This document shows, piece after piece, positions 10,483 through 21,692 of a stretch of 64,000 nucleotides of DNA; within the stretch, counting starts at the first letter, position 1; every line of letters begins with the position of its first letter. This DNA comes from Bryum argenteum (Eukaryota; Streptophyta; Bryopsida; Bryales; Bryaceae), in the NCBI GenBank assembly GCA_037043015.1, contig CM073325.1, positions 6,613,001 to 6,677,000 on the forward strand, written 5' to 3'. The translations under genes and the position numbers were made by a program. The notes beneath the pieces were generated by a model that did not search any database, was not told the origin of the DNA, and saw nothing but the letters and a program-made list of their open reading frames with translations.

Positions 10483-12821
10483 CTAAGGTGTGGCCGACGA
10501 GGCGGCGCTGCAGCTGGGCAGAGGGTGCAAAGGCGCCTGCAGAGAGTTGCCCCCGCCGTCGCTGGTGATGAACGCCATCATCATGCCCCACGTTTTGTGC
10601 CTCTCGAAATGACAGTGCATCAGCCACACGCCTGGGTTGTTGGCGTAGAACCGCAGCGCCACCCACCCGCCATTCGGCAGCCCGAAGGTGTTGTACAGCG
10701 GCGGATCCACCAGGTTGAACTTGGCCGGGTCCTTGGCGGGGTTGTAGATGCCGTACCCGCGCCCGACCACGTAAAAGTCGTGCCCGTGGAGGTGGAACGG
10801 GTGGTCCAGGATGCCCGCCGCGAACACGTTCTGCAGCACAACCTGCACCACGTCGCCGTACTGCAGCATCTTCACCCGGGTGCCGCGCGAGCCGTAGAAG
10901 TAGTTCGGGTCCGGCCCGTTGGCGATGCTGATGTTCAGAGTCGGCGGCCGGTCGGGGAAGTCCGCCGTGTACACGCCGTTCACGCCGTTGGCGTACGCCT
11001 CCAGGATGGACGTCGTCGTCGGGTCGTCGAACGTGATGTTCTGCACCGCGCCCATGATCTTGGTGGCGCACGGCTCGTCGGCGTTGCAGAAGATGAACGC
11101 CGTGTTCACCGTGTAGATCAGGTCCTGCGTCACGTTCGTCGGGATGTCGTACGTCCCCTTGTAGTTCTTCAGCTTCTTCACGTAGTTGTCCACGTACTTG
11201 CGCGTGACGTTGTTGGGGAACACGGGCAGCGACGGCGGCGCCGACTGGTTGGCATTCGTGTACTTGAACACGCCCAGCGCCGGAATGGAAGGCGGCGGGG
11301 TCCCGACACTCGGGACAGGCCCCACGCTGAATCCGAAGTAGTAATTCCCTGCCAGAGATCCGACACGGTTGATCGCAACCGGAAACTCCAATCGATCATG
11401 TAGGCGGCATTTGAAACGACATACAAGTATTAACTGCACATGCATGCTCAATCACAAGAAATGCTCACCTCTGGTCCTGCTGGTGATGAGGAGAACGTCG
11501 GTAGTCTGTCCAGGGGTGATGGCCACCACCTCAGTCTTGAACGGCTTCAGATAGTTGCCATCGGCAGCGACGACGATCAGCTTGTGGCTGGCCACACGGA
11601 AGTGGTAGTCGCTGTTCATGGCGGCGTTGATGATGCGGAGCAGGTACGTCTGCTTCGGCTCCACCGAGTACGCCGTGATGTCACCTGCCCAGCCGATCAT
11701 CGCCACCAAATCCGAGGTCAATACGGTGTCACCGGATTAAGAAGCAGTGGCAGTGCCTCCGTAGCGTGCGTAGAATTCACAACACAGTCGGCTCAAATAA
11801 ACAGTCACATGTGTGCAATTGACTGTACGAAAGTTAATTGATGCTGGTTTAATTCAAGGACAAACCGTTGGAGCAGTTGTAGAGCGGTCCTGGCAAGCCA
11901 TTGACAGTGGGCGTGATAGTGGTGACATTCTCTGCAGGAGCAGGCGTGTACAGGAAACCGAGCTCATACTCGTTGGCATTCATGCCGAACCATTCTCCCA
12001 GGATGATTGGGATCTCGGCTTTCACGGGGCCATACGGGGGAGTCAGCTTGGGCCTCACGATCAACGCTCCGTGCACCGTGGCTCGCAACCAGTTGATGTG
12101 GGCGTGGTAGAAGAACGTCCCGCTCTGCTCTGTGACGGTGAACTCGTAGATGTAAGACCCGCCCTGCTGGATGGGGCACTGCGTGATGTATGCGGGCCCG
12201 TCCGCGTAGTTCGTCCCGAACTGTCTGATTCCGTGCCTGCATGTGTCGCACCAACCTCCACAAGTCAGTATGTTGGATTCCGAATCGCATCCTTCGAATC
12301 AGGTAGTGCTTCACACTCGGAACAAGCACAGGGTAATGGCGCACCAGTGCATGGTGACAGGGTAGATCTGATTGTTCGTCACGGTCACCACAAGCGTGTC
12401 ACCCTCGGTGATGGTCACTGTTGGTCCCGGGAACATGCCGTTCACGGTCGCGACGGTCACAGTGGAGCAATCCCTCGTAATCGTCGAGTTTTGAATCTGT
12501 AACATAGACACACGATCCCAGAATGATGCAACGACATTGAATATACTTTGAGCTACTGACTAACACTTCCGACATGTAGTTAGCACCCGAAATTCAGTTG
12601 TATGTCACGGCTTACAGTATTCTGCGCTCAAATGTTCTATGGGAAGTGCTGCTGACAATGGATCAAATTGGCACTCAGATTGTCAAGCAGTCGACCAAGT
12701 GATGTTCAATGGGAGCACTTACACTCCATTCCAGGTAGTGCGTTTCCGCCGCCGCTTGTTGCCCGAGCAGGGCGACGCACATGGTGATCACCGCCAGAGT
12801 CCGAACCATCATCGACGCCAT
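10483..12821 (-). CDS. LAC: Laccase (secreted multicopper oxidase)
   Basis: Five exons, in coding order 12821-12723, 12496-12345, 12236-11866, 11684-11469 and 11348-10483. All introns are GT-AG, and the 1,704 nt encode 567 residues, normal for plant laccases. The start gives a signal peptide (MASMMVRTLAVITMCVALLG). All copper-binding motifs are present: HWHGIRQ (about residue 83), HAHINWLR (about 127), HPFHLHGHDFYVV (about 457) and HCHFERHKTWGM (about 523). The enzyme is expected to oxidise phenolics with reduction of oxygen to water in the apoplast. The residue ten places after the type-1 copper cysteine is Met, not the Leu common in lignin-type laccases. The gene looks intact. Confidence 0.95.
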
Positions 12822-14939
12822 CTTCGAATGTCCTCAGCACTGCTGAATGAATGTGTGTCCACTAAACCATGAGTTTGTGAGCTGATCGAGCCTACTGTCG
12901 CCTGCGTTCCTCTTGCGTTCCGCTTGCGTTCAAAGGCGTTCAGCGAATACAAATCGAAACCTGTATAATTTAATTTTATTTTCTGTTTTTTCCTGAGTGA
13001 AACAAGTATGAAGCTATCAGATTCTGGTAACTGCTCTTCAAGCCTCACTGATTCAGCTCCATCTCAATCCAACGTCTACCTAGCTAGCAGAAGTTGCAAT
13101 CAATCGATCAATGCGAGTAGAAGTAGCAATCAACCGCTGAGTAACGAATGGCAATACCTCTTTACTCGTCAGTCTATAGAATACAGCAGCTACCGGGCAA
13201 GAAACGATCGATCGAACAGATGCTGCAACTGTCTCGCTTGATAATGCTGACCGATGCGAACAGAATCAAAGCCCAGTAACCATGAATGATTGTATCCACA
13301 AGCGCTAAACCCCCACGTGCTCTCAGCAGAAGCAAGTCTGTAGGAACAGCGTCCCCGATCGACAATGGATCGCACTCACTGAATCCGAGCCAAGGGGCTC
13401 GAGGTGGAGTACGAGACACCAGAAAGATGAATCCTGGAGGTGTACTGATTCAGATCTGTCGGGCTCACTTATACCCGGAAGCAGCTCAAGCCGAGGACAT
13501 ATTTTATTCAATCACAAGCCACGAGGCCGAGGATCGAAGTGGATTGAGAAACCGCTGATTACGCTGTCGGTCCCACTTTCTCGGTTGGCGCTAATCAACA
13601 AAGATCGAGATGCTTACAAATATGGGTCCTGTGAAGAATTCTTTGAAATTCAAGTTAGCTGCTCGCGTTATACTAATCTAGATTTAAATTAGCAGGACGT
13701 GAATCAGTAGGTCGCTGTTGCTTCCAGTGCGTGCAGAGTTCAGAATTTCAAAGGCGTTGAATCTGGTCAATGTGCTTTTCGACCCACGTTTAGATAATCG
13801 AGACTGCTCATGGATGGGCTCTCGACCTCGAAGTATATATTTAGAATTCTTTTAAAGCACAATTGTTTCTATTGATTTTTTTCTTCTGGATGCACGGTAT
13901 AATGAGCTGGCATGGCGCTACACATCTAGAGAAATGACTGGCTGATCGATGATCTTCAACTACTATTGATTCTTTAAACCCCTCAAAGTCAAAATCGTCC
14001 CCACTTTGGTCGATGTGCTTATAAAAAATTAAATTTTTGTTACTGTTTTTACCAAAACTAAAACTCTGGCTGAATATAACTCAAGATTCGTATAGTGAAA
14101 TTTGAGTAAAATTGGTGGTCACTTCAATAAGATTGTTTTAAACATATTCCATGATTGGATATTCAAAAGTCGAGTGTAAAAAGATTTGTTCACGATTTTC
14201 AGATATGGCCGTCTTGGAGTTCACCTTAGGGGCAATGGTAAGCTTGGGGTATCACTTTTTGGACACACTAATTAGGTTATTTTTATTGAAAGCCTCCAAA
14301 GTTTGTCTAATTTAGTCATTTTAATCAAGTAAAAAGACCCTAAAATAGAAAATAAAATATCATGCACCTCACTGAAATCAAAGTATATATGCCTATAGAT
14401 TTTCTTTTAGATTTTTTATTTTTTTTGGATCCATTCATAGATGAGGGAAAAAGTGCTGAATTTGGGGATTTGCAGGCAGTATAGTGCACAATGAATTAAT
14501 TTTTTTATTATTAAATAAATTATTTTGTATTCTATACAAGAAGATGTAGGTCATATTCAAAAATTATATTAAAATAAAAATGGTTGATATTCCATTTGCT
14601 TGATTCAATGGATTTTAGATTATTGGGACATGACTTACTTTTTCAACTAAAAAATCAAATAAAATTACTTCAAAATATTTTTTTTAATTTTTAATTTTTT
14701 TTCTTGATACATTATAAGTATAGACAACTAAAACCACATCTAATGAAGTCTAATTGTATTACAGTTTAAAAATGAATATGTTTGTCACACCAGCATAGAG
14801 TGCAATTGTTTATGGGACAACCTTTTTGGGTACCCCAACCAGACTATCACCCTTAGAACTTCTCTTTTAGGGGTTTAACTTGAGAAGACGTTTAAGAAAA
14901 TGAACATTACCTCTTTATTCATATGTTGAGATTTTGGTT
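12822..14939. other. Upstream region of the laccase and intergenic DNA
   Basis: The first few hundred bases should hold the laccase 5' leader and promoter, but I could not pinpoint a TATA box. The rest is AT-rich. Small open frames around 13,000-13,560 lack family features and are not called. Confidence 0.4.
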
Positions 14940-14944
14940 ATTAC

Positions 14945-15100
14945 CAGGAGCGTTGTCTTATCGGACAAAGTTCCTATTCATTTGTTAAACACAAAATAGA
15001 TGAGATGTATATTTGATACAATGATGATCTCTTAGATGTACATCTCATCCAAATTGTATATGACAAATGAATAGGAATTTTGTCTAATAGGACAACCCTG
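14945..15100. mobile_element. 156-bp foldback element
   Basis: The two halves are long imperfect inverted repeats. The left arm includes TTCCTATTCATTTGT and the right arm its exact complement; outer ends are CAGG..TTGTC and GACAACCCTG. ATTAC is duplicated on both sides (14,940-14,944 and 15,101-15,105). The transcript would form one hairpin with arms of about 60 nt. Non-coding. Confidence 0.8.
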
Positions 15101-15105
15101 ATTAC

Positions 15106-15737
15106 AACTGCGGCAGATTTGTTTGTCACATCAGCATCGGGCTCAATTGAAGCGTGCAAAGTTTTATGGTCGAGGGTATAGCATTTGGGATATATTTTGT
15201 CATATGTTGGCAGTCATGAGCATTCAAATGAAACTGATAGACCTTCATAGATCCTTAATTATAGTATGAACAATCTCCAAATAGTACTTGACTGAATTTT
15301 AATAGGAAACAATAATTGTCCTGAAAAACACGCAAAGATTGTAGATTCAAGAGAAGGTTTTGAAGAGAAGTTTGAACAGTTTTGGACTGACTGTGAATCA
15401 GTTTCATGTAGCATCACTTTCCCTTTCGTTTCATTCCTCTGTTCACTCTGAATTGCAAGTGAAATTTCCTTCTTCGTAATCGTCCACGGGTGTATTGAAA
15501 TTTGAGGGAGCATCTCCATCATACTAGTATGGAGTATGATGTGCACTTGGCTTGGCAGGTACGTGCTGCTTCAATGCGTTGACTGTGCTGTTGCGAAAAT
15601 TGGCGCTGTTGGAGCTGTTCCTTCCATTTTCTGATCCCTCGTCTCACAATGGTATTCATTTATTATTCTTTTTAACCGATCATCAATGAATTAATTAGTT
15701 GAGAGAAATACAATTATTAACCAAAGTAGTATAACTA
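15106..15737. other. Intergenic DNA
   Basis: No supported gene or repeat. Confidence 0.4.
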
Positions 15738-16952
15738 CACTAAATAGGTAGATTAGTGTTAGATCCACTATTTACATTCAGCACTAAATGTCACTAGTAG
15801 TTATAATTAGTGTCAATGTAGGGTTTCGAATTGGTTGGCGCCACCTCTCCTTCCTCTTCCTTGCTTTGCCGTACTCCTTCCTTCCTCTTCCTGCTATGGG
15901 CCTGTGGCATACTCTTTGAGTGCTTCCGAGTCTGCTTATGTAAGTTAATTCCTTTCCTCGAACCATGTGTGAATCTTGTTTACAAATTAGAGTAAGACTC
16001 CATCTTTCTCAAGTTTCACACGTTCAATGTTTCTGAAGGTTCACTGCTTTACAAGATTGTTGCTTAGGAGCTACGAAGATCATCCTCTACTGCCGAACTT
16101 ACTACGCTTGAATGTAAGGTTTTGTCGTGGAACTGTGGAGATGCAAAGATCCCAACTCCTGATATGCGTGAAAGCTCCTGCGTTCAGATTCTCGAAGATT
16201 CCCATTTCCTATGTAGAAGATTACATTGTCGATTACAAGGTTGAAACACTTTCTCACTTAGAACGGAGCAAAATCTAAGCGAAGAGAGCGAGGTAAACTT
16301 GATGGAGTCTAGCATCTCTGTACTTCAAACTTGCTCGCTTTTTGAGAAAACATTTGTAAACTAAAAAGGAACAAGATTGTAGGTCTGAACTTTCAAATGA
16401 GAGATGAATTTACATGGGATTTTAACGGATCTTGACTTCGTTTTATTATCACCTTAGTTGCAGAGTTGCAGTTAAACAAACAATTCACGGAACTCTCTAG
16501 GAGTGTTACGTACAAACTCCGCCATGTCTACATGATCAAGTTGCTCACATCCAAAGCAAAACATCTAGAATTCAGTCTTGAAAAAATTTGAAGAATGGCA
16601 TTTACTTGTGACAAAAAGCAGACTAAAGTTTACAAGTTACTAACGTTTTAAACTTTTGTATACACTATATTAAGTTAAGTTCTATGATATTCAATTTTGT
16701 AATACCTCATTTTATACAAATTGTATTTCTTATGAGGTTCTCATACTCTTCCTCCAATCTTTTATTCAAACTTCTACAAAAAATTGCATTCAACACTAAA
16801 TGCACTTATGTAAATTTTCAAAGTTACAAAAAGTAGTACAAATAATGTTGGAGTTGACAATTAGTGTTCTAACACTGAGGAGTCAATTGGTATTTAGTGT
16901 TTCTATCTCCATCGCCTATTACTGTTTCCAACACTAATCTACCTATTTAGTG
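15738..16952. mobile_element. 1.2-kb element with CACTAAATAGG termini
   Basis: It has the same termini as the 217-bp element at 2,808, here identical for 23 bp at both ends and flanked by TA (15,736-15,737 and 16,953-16,954). CACTAA/TTAGTG motifs recur inside both ends, for example GCACTAAATG at about 15,781 and CACTAAATGC at about 16,793. An open frame at 16,027-16,278 (+, 83 residues) has no recognisable domain. It is likely a non-autonomous element, possibly carrying captured sequence. Confidence 0.7.
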
Positions 16953-16954
16953 TA

Positions 16955-19582
16955 GCAATGAAGCAAATGAGAGAGTTCCAGGGGTTAATAAGGTGCCCAC
17001 TTTCCTTGGTGTTGTGGTCATGAAGGTAACAATCATTTCCCCATGAACACTTGCTAGGATCAAAGCCAAGGTCGTTTTATTAATACACATCAGAAAGGTA
17101 TTGTCATCTTAATTGAAGATGCCTAAAAATTCATTGGACCAAAAAGCCCAGCAACCGCCTCTAAAAAGAAGTTGTAGCAATAAGTTGGTATGGAGGCAAT
17201 AAGGCTTCTATAGGCACCTTCTTCTTCATCAAGAAGGTTGAACTTGGTCTTGGCCTTGTCCCAAGAAATGAACCCTTCTAAGTGTCCCTCCACAAATCTC
17301 CAACCAAAGTGAGTTCATTGTTCATGATCTTAGCGACACAATCAATAGCAAAGTCAATAAGGTCGAATGCCCTAAAACCACCAACTTAAGCTTTTTGAGG
17401 TTTTTTTAGAATGGTTATTTTTGGGGTATATTTTTCCCATGTAGGAAAGAATTTTTCTCATATTAGGATGCAATTTTTTTCAAAATTTAACTCCCATTAC
17501 ATAAATAAATATAAATTTTCAAATGCAAAAGTACTTGGTGACCTAAAACTAATTTGTAGACTTTCCCATTGTCACACCTAGCTGGCACAAATTTCCATTC
17601 ATGATTCGACCCAAAACCACCAGCTTTTTTATTGTTTTGATTGGTGAGTTTGAATTGAGTGTTCTGACAATGCTAGTTCAGGCTAGGTGCGGTTATGGGG
17701 AGACCTATAATTTGATACTGGGGGTGCTGGTGGTTTTAGGTACTTCTACCATACTCGAGTCGACAGTATTCAGGTGGACGAATCCCGAGAGAATGTGGAG
17801 TTTATTCATGGAGCTTTGTTACGTACTAAAAGCGTCAGCATGTAACTTTAGCTTCTGCGTCCCTGCACAACCGTACATTTGCAGAGTATTGCAATGGTTA
17901 TGTAGTGCTAATATGGACCATTCAACTACTTTTGATTCTTCAAGAGAAAGCGGTGGAATGCGAAAACAAATCCTGCTCATCGAATTTCAAAAAAAGTAAA
18001 ATAATATTTATTATAAATAATCCTGCTTATTGCAGGTTAACTTAGTGGCTAACTTGCAGGGCGAACGCTTTGTTTATCGAAGAAAAATGAGGAAAGGTAA
18101 GAAGTTTGCAAGGGAATCAATCTGAATCAATCTGAACCTTAAAACCATAATTGTGTTCAATGTGTTGAAATTTGACATTTTGGATGACAATCAGAAACTT
18201 CGAAGAGCCAAAGTCTGGTTTTGGTGAAATTATTTGGTGGACACATCCAAAATTAAGTCTAGATTTTGTAATAAAATGCAAGTCTATTTATGATGATGGC
18301 ATAAATTTATGGCATGCACTTTAGTGAAAGCAACAATACGGGCCATGTTCTATCGCTGCAAGCCAATTTTATGAACAAAATTTGTTTTATTTCATGTTTT
18401 TTTACACAAATATGAAATCAAAGTGAGTTCAAACAACTTTCTAACTAGGATATTTTTTATCCAAATACATTTGGTGTTGAATTTGCAATAATGTTTAACA
18501 ATAAAAAAAAACCAAGAAAATACATTTTAAAAAATCTTTTTGGATACTAATACTCTATCATGTAACCTATAATGGTCTCTCATAAGATTATGCAGTTAAA
18601 ATCTAATTAACTTACCTTCACTTTCATTTACGACATCTTCAAAAAAATCTAGTTTGGACTTGAGTATCTGAACCTATTTTTAACCTTTTTGACAAAAATA
18701 GGCAAGGACGTTCACAAGCGAAAGACCCAAAGTCAAAAGGCTTCAAAATCTTCAAAAATTCTCAATATTGCCTTCTCTTGATGGAAGGAGTTAGAAAATG
18801 AAATCGTAATTAATTTGAATTGTAATTGTATAATCTAGTATCTAACTAGAACAAGCACTCCAGATCTTAGGTTCAAATTCCTCACTATATTTATTATCAT
18901 CATGTTCAAAATTGGAAAAACTCTCTCTCCCTTGTCGTGTAAAGAGAGAGCAATGTTTTAAGGGCCAAAGAAACTATGCTTCTAAGTGAGTTTGACTTGA
19001 TTTTAGGTGAGTTAAGAATCAACGACGCTAGGAAGTGAGCCTAGAAATGCGAGCTTGCGAGCAATGAGCATGACTTTGTGAGCTTGAGGGAAAAAATATG
19101 TTTTTATAATTATATTTATAGTGAATAAAAACGTACATCATGATTAGATAAATTTATTATGTTGACACTAGATAAATTTATTATTTTAAGTAGAAATATA
19201 CCCTAAAACCGTGGGTCATGGTTGTACCTATAACCGTGGAGTAGACAAATTTTGTAGAAATAAAATAAGATAACTGATTGTAATGATTGTAATAATTTGC
19301 TAAATATTTCATTTTACAGATCCACTCACCTCATATGTAGTACCTAAAACCGTGGAAATACAAGGATAATGTAGGAGACAAGTGACATACTTGCTATGTC
19401 AATATTAAAGAGAATATCACATACTCATACTTATAGAAAAAATCAAGGAGTAGATCTCCTCAACATGTAATAATAAAATCTAAGCATTTAGTTGCTAAGT
19501 ATATAAGAGGTAAGGATATGACTCTAAGGCTATAGCTGCAATACAAGAAATAAGGCTACAATTTCAAGCCTATGAAATAAAT
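16955..19582. other. AT-rich intergenic DNA with possible old retroelement debris
   Basis: No intact gene. On the minus strand at about 17,110-17,390 a short frame reads GFISWDKAKTKFNLLDEEEG, vaguely like the end of a plant LINE reverse transcriptase; this is weak. An open frame at 17,601-17,999 (+, 132 residues) has no recognisable feature. About 18,960-19,350 carries a diverged repeat (GTGAGCCTAG, GCGAGCTTGCGAGC, ACCTATAACCGTGG) that recurs inverted at about 41,300-41,440. Confidence 0.35.
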
Positions 19583-21692
19583 CTAAATATTCTCTATGAT
19601 GATTTGGGCGCGTAGAAGGAGTTGCTTCACTTCGTTCAAACTCAAGCTTGGGTAGTGGATGAATGTGTCATCCTCACAATTCATCTTGCAGAAATAGCGA
19701 AAAATGTAATAAATATGTTTACAATTAACATATTGCCCACGTTTTCCAATCGATGACACAGCCATGTTTTGGAAATCTGGACACGTATACTCTGGGAAGT
19801 GGCTGATAGAGATTTGATAAACCTTTCTGTTTGGATCTGATCCAGATTCCAACGAGATTATTGCACCAAGACCTGGAAATGGAAGAAGTGTCACACTTGT
19901 GATGGTACCTTTGATGTTGCGTGCGCTTTCCCACTTGTTCGGTGTTCGGCGCGATTGGAGCGCGTCCGTTGCGGCGAATGGACTTACTATTCCGAGTTGT
20001 TGGAAAAATGTCCGGATTTACCGGGCTTGGATGATTAAAGACATGTGCGTCAAACACGGTTGGCCAATGAGAACATACGTCGAGGTGACATCTCTTTATG
20101 ATCTTGAAGTGTAAACCACACTCTTGTAGAAGAAGAGTTTCATGGCGCGTCAAGTGAGTGCCACTCAAAACAGAGCCATACTTCCGGAACATGAGGCCAA
20201 TCTAGAACCCAAGGTCGTTTGCTACCCCTTTACACAACGCTCAATATCGTGCTGGATGAACCGAAAATCGGTAACAATCTCCTTGTTTCCACCGTCTTCG
20301 AGTTTTTCTACCTCTGTATGTTGGTGCGGGGGTTCCTTTGAGCCATTTGCAATACGAGCACTACACTTAATATTTGTCATTTGCTTGTTGGGCATGACAT
20401 TTACAAACTTGATTTGTGAGAGATCCTAGCTATATGCCACTGTGACACATCACAATCAGACTCTAATGCTGTTGTCACATGAGGATTATCTTCGTGTGTT
20501 GTAAGAAGTGTAGACCCTTCTCTAAATTCTCTATGAGATGCTGCAGACCTAGTTTGTATCCGGGGTTGTGAAAAGTTTACCTTGTCAGGTCTATGTGAGT
20601 CTCCATCATCACCGGGCGGAAGATCTAGTTTCCTTTTTGTGCTACCAAAGATTTCTTCCCCCTCCAGATGAGGAACCCGAGTATTGGCAACCTCAGCACC
20701 CGGAAGTTGGCCAACCAACTTCAAAGATTTTTTTGGTCACTGAACGCGTGTTCTTTGCACGTAACTTTAGTTCCCCGCTGATGGACCCGTACCTGACAGA
20801 TTGCCCTTCTTTTGGTACGCCCTGTAGTTGGTCATTTGCATTACTGCTCGGATCATATCGTCGCAAGTGGCCACATAGAGGTCATTGCCACGATTCCCTG
20901 ACTGTTGCAACCACTTGTTGTGAACAGTTTCTGACAAGTTACAGGAGGGCATGTCTGCCAATTCTTCAAGGCTACGTCCCTGCATCAACACATACACAAA
21001 AATTTAACATAAATATTGCATATCACTGTATATATATGCAATTATGCAACCATATGAATATCTAAACAGAAGATGAAGATTGTACCATTTGCATAAAGCC
21101 TCCCCATTGACGGTAACGAAAGTGCCAGAATGCTAGCCAAAGATTTAAATCTCGGATAGATTCTTCAGATGCAGCTCTTGATGAAAGCCACCACGCCCGA
21201 ATAGCTAGGTACTTTGACTCTGCATCGTCAAGTGTCTTTGAATCCTTATATTGCTTACAAAGGCGGTTGTGTTGCTCCTGCATGTTGGGCTTGATGTACT
21301 TCTGAGTATGCCGAATAAGCGACGTGGTCCAATGCAAAAGGCATGTTCGCTCTCTGCCCTCCATAGGTATCTTTGGATCGCCACTCCCGTAAATAATGCG
21401 GACTGCGTTCCAATTAGCTTGTGCATTGTCCGCCATGAATCCCTTGAAATTGGTTTTCTCCACACCGTGACGTTGCATAACTTCATTGAGCTCCCTCCAC
21501 ATGATACATTGAACCTTAGTGTCTTCCGATTGCATGTCACAAACAGCAATCGTCATAACTTTGCAATATTTTGTGTCATACACATAACACGCCATTGTAG
21601 TCCAGTCCTGAACACGTTTGACATGGTCAAACATGAGCCAAGCGTTCTGAAGATCACCTCCTGGTTGCATGCGTTCAACAAGGTTGACACCA
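19583..21692 (-). pseudogene. MULE-like transposase, 3' part
   Basis: This is the downstream half of a gene whose 5' part lies at 32,624-34,041. After the retrotransposon boundary the frame reads NLVERMQPGGDLQNAW, then a DDE-like core (DMQSEDTKVQ, GFMADNAQANWNAV, CLLHW). The exon ends at 21,086 with a GT donor and the next begins at 20,979 (GRSLEELADMPSCNLSETVH). Several frame breaks follow. Near 19,600-19,890 a SWIM-like zinc-finger relic is visible (YTCPDFQ then NCKHIYYIF), with Tyr where the first Cys is expected. A MULE-type core with a SWIM finger fits a Mutator-like transposase; the precise subfamily is unknown to me. Confidence 0.6.

Noticed and set aside
10321..11403. Long plus-strand ORF of 360 codons
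   Set aside because: It lies antisense to laccase exon 5, is dominated by Arg, Val and His as expected of the complement of GC-rich coding DNA, and has no domain.
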